A stretch of DNA of 64,000 nt from Podocnemis expansa (Eukaryota; Chordata; Testudines; Podocnemididae): contig ML682003.1 of assembly GCA_007922195.1 (NCBI GenBank), positions 4,834,880 to 4,898,879 of the forward strand, read 5' to 3'. The notes under the pieces are model-generated. The model saw nothing but the letters and a program-made list of their open reading frames with translations. It searched no databases and was not told the origin of the DNA. This document shows positions 46,401 through 58,400 of the stretch, in pieces (positions within the stretch are counted from its first letter, which is position 1; every line of letters begins with the position of its first letter). Position numbers and translations under genes: made by a program.

Positions 46401-49400
46401 AAATTACCCATTATGTTCTGTTCTAGGCAAATTCTACCATGGGTGGCTGCGTTGTGCTTCCTTAAATCCCCCTCCATTCCCCGTGGCTCTGACTGGATAC
46501 GGCTGACTTCCCATGCTGTCCTTAAGTGTGTAGTGTTGTGTTAAGCAGCTACTGCATTTAACCAGCCCCTCAAATGGCCGCAGACACAAAAGGCTTCCTG
46601 TATTATAGGTCTGCTGTGTCCTGAGGGGTTCCCAGGAAAAGTTCCTGGTGGCTGTGAGAATGGAGACTCAAGGTGAAGGAGTTTCCATGTTGTTAGTTGC
46701 TAAATGCAGAACTGATCTGTTCCTGCCCCCTTTGGCTTCCAAAGAATGGCTGCCTGCCCATTGACTGTCAATTAACCTTGATGATGCCTGGCTAGAAGCA
46801 TTAGCTAGTCCTTTGTCCCTGAGGAGCCAGCTTAACCCTCTCTTGCTGTCCCAAGGATCCTGTTTACCAATTCTACATCCATGGAGGTAAACACGCATTC
46901 CTTTATTTTGGACAGAGCTCTTCAACAGCTTCTGCCTCGTCAGGCTCCAGTGGGTTTGAACGTGAACTAACATCATCATATAGGGGAATTCATAACTTTC
47001 CATGTAATGTTGCTATAAACTTTTTACATTAGTATTGCCCAGTGAATTGTTAGTTTTCAAATGACCTCACAAGGCGTAATTCGTGCAATGGTTATTGCAG
47101 TTGTTTGTGGGGTTGTGCGTACAGGGGTGTGTTCTGTTCCATACATGGTGCACTATACAAGGTGTGTAATGCAGTTACTGTGGCAACTGTAACACTTGCT
47201 TTTCCTGCCTCATCTTTCACTTTAACTGTGCAACCTAAATGTAGGCTTGTGCATTTAATTGATGCTGCTAGTAAAATGCATTGGGCCTGTTAGGTTATGG
47301 CATTAGATTAAAGACACTTTGCTGGAAGGCTGCAATGTAATACTTTTATTTCCTAGAATTCTGAATGATGAAACACAAGAACCCACAAACAGAGAGAGAA
47401 ACAAAACAGGCTGCTCCATGTGGAAGGGAGGCACAACTCCTCCACCTTACTCTAGACCAGTAGTTCCCAACCTTTGGGGCTTGAGAGCCACAAATATCAA
47501 CCTGAAGGGCCACTAGTCACTACTAGCAGGCTGGCCACCACTACACCCAGACAGGAGGAGTTCAGTGTGGAGGCTGCTTCCTTGCTGATTTTCCATCTCC
47601 CTGGCTGAAGCAGGGAAACTACATGCATCGAGTAGCCCTGTGTGTTCTACCTGGGCGCCTAGGCAGTGACTCCTTTCTGCAGTGAGGGGGATAGAAGATC
47701 AGTTCTCCCCGCTTGACTTCAGCAGGGAACCCAGTATCTCAGGAGCCTAGGTGGGGCTCTTTGCCAGGCTCACTGCTATAAATGGGCAGGGGCTGGGGGG
47801 GGGTGGGGAATGCTGCTCTCTTGTCCCCTTGGCTGCAGCAAGGAGCCTGCACCAGTCTCTTGTCCCTGTGGAAACATGTTCCACCTGGGTCCTTAGGGAG
47901 TAGCTCCTTTTCACAGCCAGTGGAGATGAGCTGCACACCAGTTTTGGACCCCAGACCACAGGTTGGGAGCCACTGCTCTAGACTGTTGGTCTGCAGCTGA
48001 CTGTTCCAGGCACAGGCTGGCCACTTCTCTACATATTCCCCTAGCTGGCTAGCTGGATTTAGTGATAGCTTGTCATTTTAACACAATTTGCAGGACACCT
48101 TAGAGGCCTTCTCCAAAAGGAGGTGTCTTCCAGTGAAGATTTGCTGGCCTACTCAGTGTGCATGAAAGAGTGTGCCCAGTTGTGAAAGGGAAGAGGAGAT
48201 AGAAATACATTCTGATTTTTAGCTGAAAGAAAAACCTGTTTAAAGCTTGGCACATCTACACAGCACCTCTGCAAACCTGTATTTCATGGGCAGATGGACC
48301 AGGCAATATAAAAATAACTGAGTTATCAGTTGCATCTCAAAACAGTTTACTTGGAAGTGCTGATAGCCCATGGAAAGATTAGTTTTTTGGATGATGGTTG
48401 ACCTTATGTCACATACGCGTAGCTTCAAGGGCAGCTGAGGATGGCAGCTTCTGCTAGGAGAGGCTTTCTGTAAGAATTTCTTTCCAGCCTAACAAAAGCA
48501 GGAGAATGTGCCCTACTTTTGTTTATTTCAGACCTTAAGAGCCTTTGGTGGTGCCTTTCAGATGGTGTGAAAGGCCTTGGAAAGGGAGGGATAATTATAT
48601 TTTGAGTCTCTTAAAAATAAATCATTCACTTGTGTGCTATTCCCTGCCTCTCTGTCCCTTGGCGTTTGGATCTCTTTTGATCTCTGACTCTCAGTTCTAA
48701 TAGCCCCCCTGCAATGATGGGAACCAAAAGGCCAACAGGAGGCAGTAAATGCTGCCTTGGGGCTGGGTGCCGTGGCGGAGGCAAGGTGTGTGCTGCAAAC
48801 CCTGGGGATCCTGGGTACCCATCATCTAGAGATACTGATACTGTAGAGAGGGACACTGCTTTCTAGGGGTGCTCTTCTGATCCTGCAGGTCCTCCAAGCT
48901 CCAGATCACACCCAGAAGTCTACACAGCAGTGAAACAGCCCTGCAGCCTGAGCCTGTTGTTGGCATGGGCCAGCCCTGGGTTTCTCTTTGCTGTGTATAC
49001 AGACCCTTGGTCTGTCCAGCTTCACAAAGAGAAGGTGAATGAGTGAAGTCTATACATCCCTGCATGGGGAGCAAAGATTGGATAACTGGCTCCTCAGGCT
49101 AGCAGAGAAAGGTCTAACATGATTCCAGTGGCTAGAACCTGAAGCTAGATAACTGAGAGTGGAAATCATCCATAATGTTTTTACAGTGTGGAGAGTTAAC
49201 CACTGGAGCAACTTATTTAGGGTTGTGGTAGGTTCTCCATGATCAGCCATTTTTTAAATCAATCTGGGTGTTTTTTCCAACAGCTCTGCTCTAGGAACTA
49301 TTTTGGGGAAGGTCTGTGGCTTGTGTCGCACAGGAGTTCGGACTAGCCATTTGCAGTGGTCCCTGCCAGCATTGGAATCTATGAAACCCACAGCAGGAGG

Positions 49401-52400
49401 CAGGTCCCACCTCAGAGAATTTACAGTCTAACTTAATCTAGGAAAATGCAGGTGGTTTTAAGGCTGCTTCGCATCTGTACTTGAGAACATGGAGTTCCTT
49501 TGCAGCACATTTGCTAAGTGAGCTGCCAAAAAAGGGAGATTCCAGGCTAGGTCATTTCTAGCCTCCCATCATCTGCAGTTTCAAATGAATTCAGTTTTCT
49601 CCTTTGCTTTGCTTCACAGCCAAACAGGTGTAGTGTGCCACTAGGCATTCTTACGTGCTGCTGATTGCCACCCCCAAAGGTGGTGCGTTTCCCATGGGGT
49701 GTGTGTGGAGATGGCCATAGTAACCTTTTCCCTCGTCTGGTTTTGTGTAGTGGCTTTGCTTGACATACAAGCCAGGCCCTAGCTAAGGCATGCTGGTTGC
49801 TTCACAGGTGTGGAAGCAGAAATGGCAGAAGAAGGGTGAATGGTTTGGAGGAGGAGGCAGATGCTTTGACAGGGGCTCAGATACCTGCTTCAGGTGTGGT
49901 GGAACAGGCCACTGGGCCGCCGAATGCAAGAACGGAGGTAAGTCTTTGTATACCATGGCCAGCTGGCCCAGGCTGAAGAGGCAACCAGCCACATCCCAGA
50001 TTCCTGCCCTGGTGTCAGAAATGGCTGGATAAACCATGGTGATATGCTAGGGACACCCATGCTTGGTAATGGTGACTTTGGGGGCTGACACACAGCTAAG
50101 GGTCAGCAGGATGCAGGGCAGGGGATGTCCCTGGGTTTTACTTTTTGCACAAACTGGTATGATTATAAAGTTCTACCCATGTCACCTTTTAATGCTGGAT
50201 AAAATACAACAGCAGCAAGAGCTAAATGTTGGCTATGCAGCCATGAAGGGGAACACAACCCAAGGTCTAGTGAATGTGGAGAGCTCCCAGCTGCACCAGA
50301 CAGTAAAGACTAATGCTTGTCAGAGGCTATAGGGAGCTTCACCAATGCCAGATATCAACAGGAGTAACTGTGGGAACCTTCCCTCCCACTGGTTTCAGGA
50401 CTTGGCCTTTGGGAAACCTCTCACAGGGGGAGACTAAAAAGATTGGTAATGTTACCTTGGAGAAAAGAAAAATGGACATGATAAAAGTCTACAGAACAAT
50501 GAATGGTCTAGAGCAGTGGTTCTTAACTTTCCCAGGTGAGTGTACCCCCTTCAGGAGGCTGGTTTTCTTGTACACTCCAAGTTTCACCTCACTTAAAAAC
50601 TGCTGACAGAATCAGACATAAAAGTACCAAAAGATTTATTTTTCACATGAGCTTTTGTGGGAGAAAATCCCACTTCATCAGATGCTTCGAAGATGGGAGC
50701 GTCTGATGAAGTGGGATTTTTCTCCCACGAAAGCTCATGTGAAAAATAAATCTGTTAGTCTTTAAGTGCCACATGACTCCTTGGTTTTTTTTGCTGGACT
50801 AGACTAACACGGCTATCCCTTTGGAAAATAAAAGTACGAAAGTCTCTCACAGCCCTGTTACTGAGAAATTGCTGCCTTTCTCATTTGTACTGTATCACTA
50901 TAAAATACAATGATTGGAATATAAATATTGTACTTGCATTATGGCATATAGAGCACTATAAAACAATTTGTTCTATGTATGAAATTTTAGCCTGTATTGA
51001 CTTCACTGTGCTTTTTATGCAGCCTGCTGTAAAACTAGGCTACTACCTACATGAGCTGTCCATCTCCACCCCTCCCCTCACCCCCAAAGATTTCTGCATA
51101 CCCCCAGAGGCACATGTATCCTTGGTTGAGAACCACTGGTCTAAAGAAGATGGTTGAGAGCTTCTGCTCTCTGTCTTGTGGCAAGGAAACAAGAGGAAAC
51201 TTGGACTTTTAAAGGTGGGAAACTGATCAAAGGAAGTTCCAAAGGGGTAGCTGTGTTAGTCTAGTTCAGAAAACAAACAAGGAGTTCTGTGGTACTTGTT
51301 AAAGACTAATAAATTTATTAATCGCATGAGCTTTCATGGGAGAAAATCCAACTCTGTCAGGCTGTTGAAGATGGGGAGTTCACAGAATGGGTAAGTTTCC
51401 CATTTTCAAGTGTCTGAAGAAGTGAGATTTTCTGCCCCGGAAGCTCATGTGATAAAACAACTTTAGTCTTTAAAAGTGCCTCTAGACTCCTTGTTTGTTT
51501 GTTTTTTAATCAAAGGAAATACTTTTACAGAAAACATGCAGCTAGACTGTGGAACTCGCTACCCCAATGTGCCATTGCAGACAAGAACTTAGAAGGACTG
51601 AAAAGTTAGAATAGCTGATGTAAAAGAGGAGTGCTTGATGGGACATCAATCTCCTCTTTCAGGCTTTAAGCCCATCTCTGCGTAGTAGAGACCAGGATGA
51701 GAACAAACCGTGGGTGCAGATTATCCCACATCTGTTTCCGTGGGGTTCTTGCACCTTCCTCTGGTGCATCTTGTGCTGGTCAGAGATAGGATGCCTTGGA
51801 TCTGATGCAGTCTGGCTATTCCTGTGTTCCTATTCAAGGAGAATGGGCCCTGAAAGAATCCAATTCACTAGCTGCAAAAGAGCTAGCTACTGCCTCTTAA
51901 GAATCATTTTGCAGTCTTGGTCTTATTTTGCCTTTTTCACTCCACTTCAGCTAGATGTCCCCTACCCTGATCAGCCATAAACAGATTGTTAGTTTGCAAT
52001 ATTGAAGGTCAAGAATTGGTTTCTGACTGTAGAGGGTTGTGCAAGAGCAGCTCTTGCTGTTGTATCAGAAAAGAATTCAGGAAGATAATTGGAATGATGG
52101 GTTTAAGGTCCAGCGTGTCTCAGCCCTTCTACAGTTAGAACAGGGGCTGTATTTTGCTCTTGCAAAGTAGCAAACCAGGAGTGCCCAGCAGTACAAAGGA
52201 GTTGTTTCCAGCCTTGGTGATTTCCCACATCATTCTTGTCAGCAAGTTCAGAAAGTATAGTTTGGATGAATGGACTTCAAGGTGGATAGAAAGCTGGCTA
52301 GATCATCGGCTGCAGTCGGTAGTGATCAAAGATTCAATGTCTGGTTGGCAATCAGTAATGAGCAGAGTGCCCCAGGGGTCAGTTGGGGCCAACTTTGTTC

Positions 52401-55400
52401 AGCATCTTCATGAATGATCTGGATGATGGGACAGATTACACACTTGGTAAGTTTGCGGATGACACCAAACTGGTAAGAATGGTACATGCAGCTCTGTAGA
52501 AAAGGACCTGGGGGTTATGGTGGACACGAAGCTGGTTACAAGTCAACAGTGTTCCCTTGTTGCAAAAAATGGCCAACGGCGTATTGGGTTTCATCAGTAG
52601 TACCATTGCCAGTAGATCAAGAGATGTGATTATTCCCCTTTTATTTGGCGCTGGTGAGGTCACATCTGGAATACTGTGTCCAGTTTTGGGCTCCACACTA
52701 CAAGAAGGGATGTGGGCAAGTTAGAAAGAGCCCAGCACAGAACAACAAAAATGATTAGGGGGTTGCATTCCCTCTACTCATAAACTGTGTGTGCAAACAA
52801 TTTCTTTGTGTGCGCAAAAGCATTTCTTCATGAGCACCAATATTAGCACTATTGAATTTTTTCATGCGCACTTTATTTTGTCGTGTGCTCAGGTTTCATG
52901 ACCTATGTGTGCGCGTGCACAGCTTAGAGGGAACAGTTTGGAGCACATGACTTGAGAGACTGAAGGAACTAGGCTTATTCAGTCTACAGATGAGAAAACT
53001 GAGGAGGGATTTAGTAGCAACCTTCAGCTACTTGAAGGGGTCCTCTACAAAGTAGGGAGTTAGGCTATTCTCAGGGGTGACAGAGGGCAGAACAAGGAGC
53101 AATGGTTTCAAATTGCAGGGGGGGGCCAAGCACTGGAATGGATTGCCTTGTGTGGAATCTCCATTTTAGGAAACTTTTAAGACTCAGTTGACTAAAACCC
53201 TAGCTGGGATGATTTAGTGGGAGTTGTCCCGCTTTTAGCAGGGGGTTGGACTAAAAGATGACCTCATGAGGTTCCTTCCAGCTTTAATATTATATGATTT
53301 AAAAGGTATTGACTTTTACATCTTAAAGCTTGCTTTGGTCTCAGAGTCTAAGAATTCATGTGGAATTCAACATAGCAGGAGCTGGACCTCGGGCCAGTGT
53401 GACTATATGTCTGAGTGACAAATGCCAGGACCAATAGTGATGGCCCTGACTATCAGTTTCTTAAATGTTGGCGTGAAATGCATTGTGTTTATTAGCTATC
53501 AGGCCTCTGAGCCTTGCTCTGCGGTGGGTGCTGCAGCTGATTCTAACTGCTGCGACTATTCAGGGCTGACACATTTACATGCTGGGACACAGAAGCCTCC
53601 TTCCAGTGACTTCCACCTCTAGGAGTGAGATGCTTTCTGCCTTGCAGGACCATCTCCAGCTGTTGACCCACTGTTGGAGGAAATCAGTGAAGCTGTTGAA
53701 GAGGAGATGCCATTACCCACTCTGGAGGAAGTGGCCCAGATGACTAACACGGCTTACAGCAAGATCTCAGGTGAGACTCTAACGATGCAGAAGTTTATGG
53801 CTCTTTGGTACCTGTCCTGAACAAGCAGGATTTTCTACCATGAAAGCTCATGTGATAAATACATTTTGTTAGTCTTTAAAAGTGCTGCAGGACTCCTTGT
53901 TTGTCCTGAACAAGTCACAGCACGGCAACATAACAGTCTTCAAGTACCTAAAAGGTGGTTGTTAGGAGGAGGGAGGAAAAATTTTCTCCTTAACCACTAA
54001 TGATAGGAACTAGAAGCAATGGGCAAAGGAGGTTTAGGTTGGACATTAGGAAAAAATTCCTAACTGTCAGGGTGATTATCCACTAGAATAAGTTACCTAA
54101 AGAGGTTGTGGAATTGTTTTTAAGAGCAGGTTAGACGAGCACCTGTCAGAGATGGTTTGAGCATTCTTGGTCCTGCCACAAGTGCAGGGGACTGGACCTA
54201 ATGACTTCTTATGGCCCCTTCCAGTTTCTATTATTCTATAAGTCAAGAGGACTGGCATGTCTTCCTTGCACTCCATGGCACCTAGAGCCTGGTCATGGGG
54301 TAGCAGTGCATCAGTGTCTGGAAGGTTAAGTTAAAACTCTATATATGGAGTTTTGTAGCTGCATTTAGAGAAGGAAAGCTGAGATGGGACCTTAGAAAGG
54401 TGCAGGATAAAAGGGAATACAGTCCTGGCTGGTGGTGTGAAAATGTTGCCTTTCATGAAAATCCCAGCAGTCCAGACTGTCCCTTGCTGGTAACCTTTCT
54501 GGTTTCTTGTTTTTAATTGAACTAGTCTGCAATGTTTCCTTGAAGGATCAAACAAATGTGGTTGCAACCCTACAAAAACAAAGGTTGGTGGGTGGGTTTG
54601 TTCTTTTTGCTTTCATCTCCTGGGCTGTGCCTTCCTGCTTTGTGCTTGTGAGGCAGCCGGTGTCTGGATCTGCTACCTTCTCAGTGCAATGAAATTTAGG
54701 AGACCCTAGTGCGAGCCATCAGCCCAAATCCTCAGCCTATCACACCCAGTGCAGGTTCTCCAACAGCTTTCAGTGGAACTGGAGCTTGGCACTCAGAGGC
54801 CGGGATCTTGTTCATATCGTAGCACCAACTCCTAAGAATCTAGTAAATCTGTTTTGTGCAGCGCTTAGCACAGTGGGGCTCTGATCAGTGACTCTGTCTG
54901 CTGGGTGCTATGGCAATTCAAATAATAAGAAATAACTAGAGCCAAAGTGGAAAGATAAGGCAGAAGAAGGTTGGGGCAAGTCTGCCTCTGCTGTCTGAAA
55001 TAGGCCTCAACCACTTATGCCATCCCTTGAAGCCAACAGCTGTGGTCCAGGGGTGATGTTATCAGTGTTGTTGTGCATCTGACATGGATTGTCTTGTTTG
55101 GCTGTGAGCGTGTGCCTGTGTACATGTTCCCTCCGGATCCCGTCTGGCTTAGACATCCACTGAGTACTCTGTTAGCCTGGTGGTCTGAAGCTTGGCCCAG
55201 ACCTATACTGGGAACTAGTTAGTCAGCTGGCCCTGAGCTGAGGTGCTCCTTTGCTTATCGCTTTGGGTTGTCTTTGGCTTAGATCTCGAGTGTGAATTCC
55301 GTTAGAGCAGTCTGAAGCCAAAGCGTACTCTGTGTGTTAGAGGTAGCCTGAGGTAACACTTATGATCGCAGGAACTGACATGACCATGGATCTCTGTAGT

Positions 55401-58400
55401 AACAAAGGACCCAGACTAGACTCTTATTGCAATGTAGCACAATGGTAAGGAGCCTATATCAACAGGTATGTGAACTGCATTCATGCTGTCAATGCAACAG
55501 AACAACTTGGCTGCACAAAATCTGATCTCTCCCTGCAGGTTCTATAATACAGTACATAGCTTGGCTCCTTTGGCACCAGAGTCTACTATCTTTTGTGTCC
55601 AGAATTACCTTTCTGAATGCCGTGTATTGCTTTGTTTGGTCCATGCACCGACAGAAGTGCTGCTGGCCCGGGAAAAGTGATGCCCTTGTACACCACTAAA
55701 CATCTTCCTCCATCAAGATGTCATGGTTTGGCTGAAACTCTTTTATCTCTTTGGTGCTGGGCCAATCCAACACCTCTCATTTTAGAGTTTCAGCTTACTT
55801 CTTGCCAGTTTTGGTGATGTCAGACTTTTACAACCTGACTCCTGCCAACTTGACCATTTACGCAGCTCAGGCCTACTGTTTTGACCTTTTTCACTAGGCC
55901 TTGGGTCTCATTCCTGGCCATTTGTACTAATCTTTTTATTCTAAACTTTTTACCTTCTCCTACAACAATGTTCTTGGGCTTTTTCGTGTCCCAGCTCCTC
56001 ATCTGTTACCATCACTTCTTCTCTTTACCCCCACTGTCTGCTTTGCTTCACAGAATGATCTAACTCAGGACTGCATTTAGTGCTGGGTTCAGCAACTCAC
56101 AGAAGCTGCAGACACTTTCACCCAGTCTTTGCCTGGATTTTGGGGGCAGTTGTTAGCTCCCACAAGACCTCTCTTATTTTTATAGGGTTAAATTTTCCAT
56201 TCTCTGCGACAACACTCACTTCCCACTGATGAGTGCCATAGCTCTGTTCAGCTCATTGTTTTATTTTCCAAAGAACAACTCCTCCACTAAAGAAAATAAG
56301 GAGGTGTGGATGTTACTTTACAGTGCAAGTAAGAATGAAAGCAGACTCCAGAAGAGCACTCTCTGTGGGTCTCCTCTGAACCTTCTTGCAGCAGCTTGAG
56401 AGCAAAAGGCCCTTTTCTCTGCATACAGCCAGCTCTTAGAAAGTGCATCAAACGGAGAACAAAAGCATCTTGGTTTCCACTGCACACAAAGCTGTGGTGT
56501 TTGTGTTGGAGTTGATCCATGCCATGCTGTGGGATTTCTGCATGTGGTGATATTTCTACGGCTTTAGAATTTTCTGAAGTTTAAGTCCAAGCAGAACTCT
56601 TTCTAGGCACAGTGCAGACTGTGGTCTGGTGTACAGGAGAGAATTTTGTTAACTAAAGTCAGCTTTGATCAACAAAATGGTGGAGGTATACAGACTAAAA
56701 TACTCCTTCCACTAATGTACAGTAACCCTTGCTATGCTGACTTAATAAAATCGTAGGCCTTATGTTGGCTTGGTTAAGGTGACATGGTGTCTGTGTAGTC
56801 ACTGCCTTCCTTACATGGGCTGTGGAGCTGTCCTTCTTGTTGACTTCCCCACCCCAAGAAATTGACCTGGGAGCAGGGGGAGAAGCCCTAGTACCTGGAC
56901 ATGGCTGAGTCATGAAATTGATCTGTCTGCCTGGTTCCCAGTGGGGAATGAGGAGGGGAGAAGCCCCAAATGGCTTCCCCTGCTGCTGTTGGGGAGTGAA
57001 TGAGCAGTTGGGTGGGAGTTGGTGGGGTGGGGGGTGAGAAGTAGGGCAGGGGAGGGGAGAAGCCCAGTGTTGACTCGCAGTGGAATGGGAAGTGGGGTGC
57101 AGGGTTGGGGAATCCCACTGGGAACCTGTGGGGCTCCTGGCAGGAAGCAGAGGGACTGGACTCTTGACTCCCTATGCTTCCCATCTTCAGAGTGGAGTGC
57201 CAGGCAGGTGTGTTCAGTCACCTGTGCTGGCACAGAGACTGTTGCCTTCTGTACTAATTGAAACCTTTTCACAATTTGTGGCTTCATTCCTAGATCTAGG
57301 TTGCAATTACGGAGCCAGGCCACCTGTACAGGGATCACTGTGGCCACCTGTAGTCTGAGAGAATGGGGTGCAGCTGACTGGCTGGCTGCAGAAGGGTGGA
57401 GTTTTTTTGTCTTCCCTGCTGCTCAGGCAAGCAGGGAGGGGACCTAAAAGACCCTGAGGCTGACTTGATCTGAAGGCAAGTTCCCTTAACAGCAATGGCC
57501 TTCAAGAGGAGTGCTATGAAGGAAAATTTCTGAAGTTCTGCCCTGCTTTCCACAAGTCACTTCAGTCTTGGCTGGGTGCAGGGTCAGCCAGCAGCCTTCA
57601 GTGAGTCACTGAGGGAGCTGGGAGTGGCACTGTCTACCTTTGGTGCAGGGGGGCAGCAGAGCGGGGTGTTTCTGTGCCTTGGTCCCTATCGCTGGCCATC
57701 TCCCTAAAAGTGATGATTAACATGGAGTGGGGGCGGGTGAGCCTTGTGGACTCTGGGGGTGATGGCTTTGGAAGGGGACCCTTAATGATGAGGTTGGTTG
57801 GAGAGGAGGAACCTGAGCCATTTTGGGGTGTTTCTGGGCAGCCTCTTGGGGGGGCCAGACAGGAGTATCTGGTGATCGGCAGCATCAGATGCAGCAGCAG
57901 GGCCTGGCATGGTGAGTGTGGATGGATGTGTCTCGTCTGTGGGCAAGAGGAGGTTTCCCAACAGAGTCATGTGCTCCCTTTATCCCTTTTCTGGACTGAG
58001 GCCTGACCAAGGGGAGGAGATGATAAATATTTAGGGTCTTTGGATCAAAAGCTCTACATAAAGCACTCTGCAAACACTGCAGAGTGAGCCAGCCAGCCAG
58101 ACGCATGCATGGGAATCCTTGCGTTTGGTTCTGGAGTGGAGCATAACAGCTGTTTACCGGCACGCAGCAGGGACAGGAAGTGCCGGAGAACCCCGTCACT
58201 AGTTAAAACTGCAGAGGAAACTGAGGGGAGTAGAAAATAATTCCCCAGGTTTATATTTGATCAGGACACTGGGGTTAATACCACAGCTTGTGGAGAAAGT
58301 CTCCTCAGGTCTTTACTGGCCAAAGGTGTCAGAGCCTCTGATCTGTAGCGCGAGTGGTTCTGATGGCACACAGGCAGCTCAGGCTGTGCTTGGCCAATTA

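Larger units (their letters stand above)
45129..49807 (+). other. RECQL4 intron 6
   Basis: A 4.7-kb intron with a hAT MITE (47458-47975) and a CR1 3' end (49090-49386). The remaining sequence shows no gene or repeat I can name. Confidence 0.8.
50370..51840 (+). mobile_element. CR1 LINE 3' end, split by nested insertions
   Basis: CR1 pieces are 50370-50513, 51139-51235 and 51509-51840. They read through in order: ATGATAAAAGTCTACAGAAC, then GGAAACAAGAGGAAACTTGG, then CTGTGGAACTCGCTACCCC, then TTCTTGCACCTTCCTCTGG and TATTCCTGTGTTCCTATTC. The gaps are a hAT element and a fold-back PLE element. Confidence 0.85.
49938..53647 (+). other. RECQL4 intron 7
   Basis: A 3.7-kb intron almost filled by two CR1 copies with nested hAT, PLE and MITE insertions (50370-51840 and 52215-53300). 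Confidence 0.85.
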
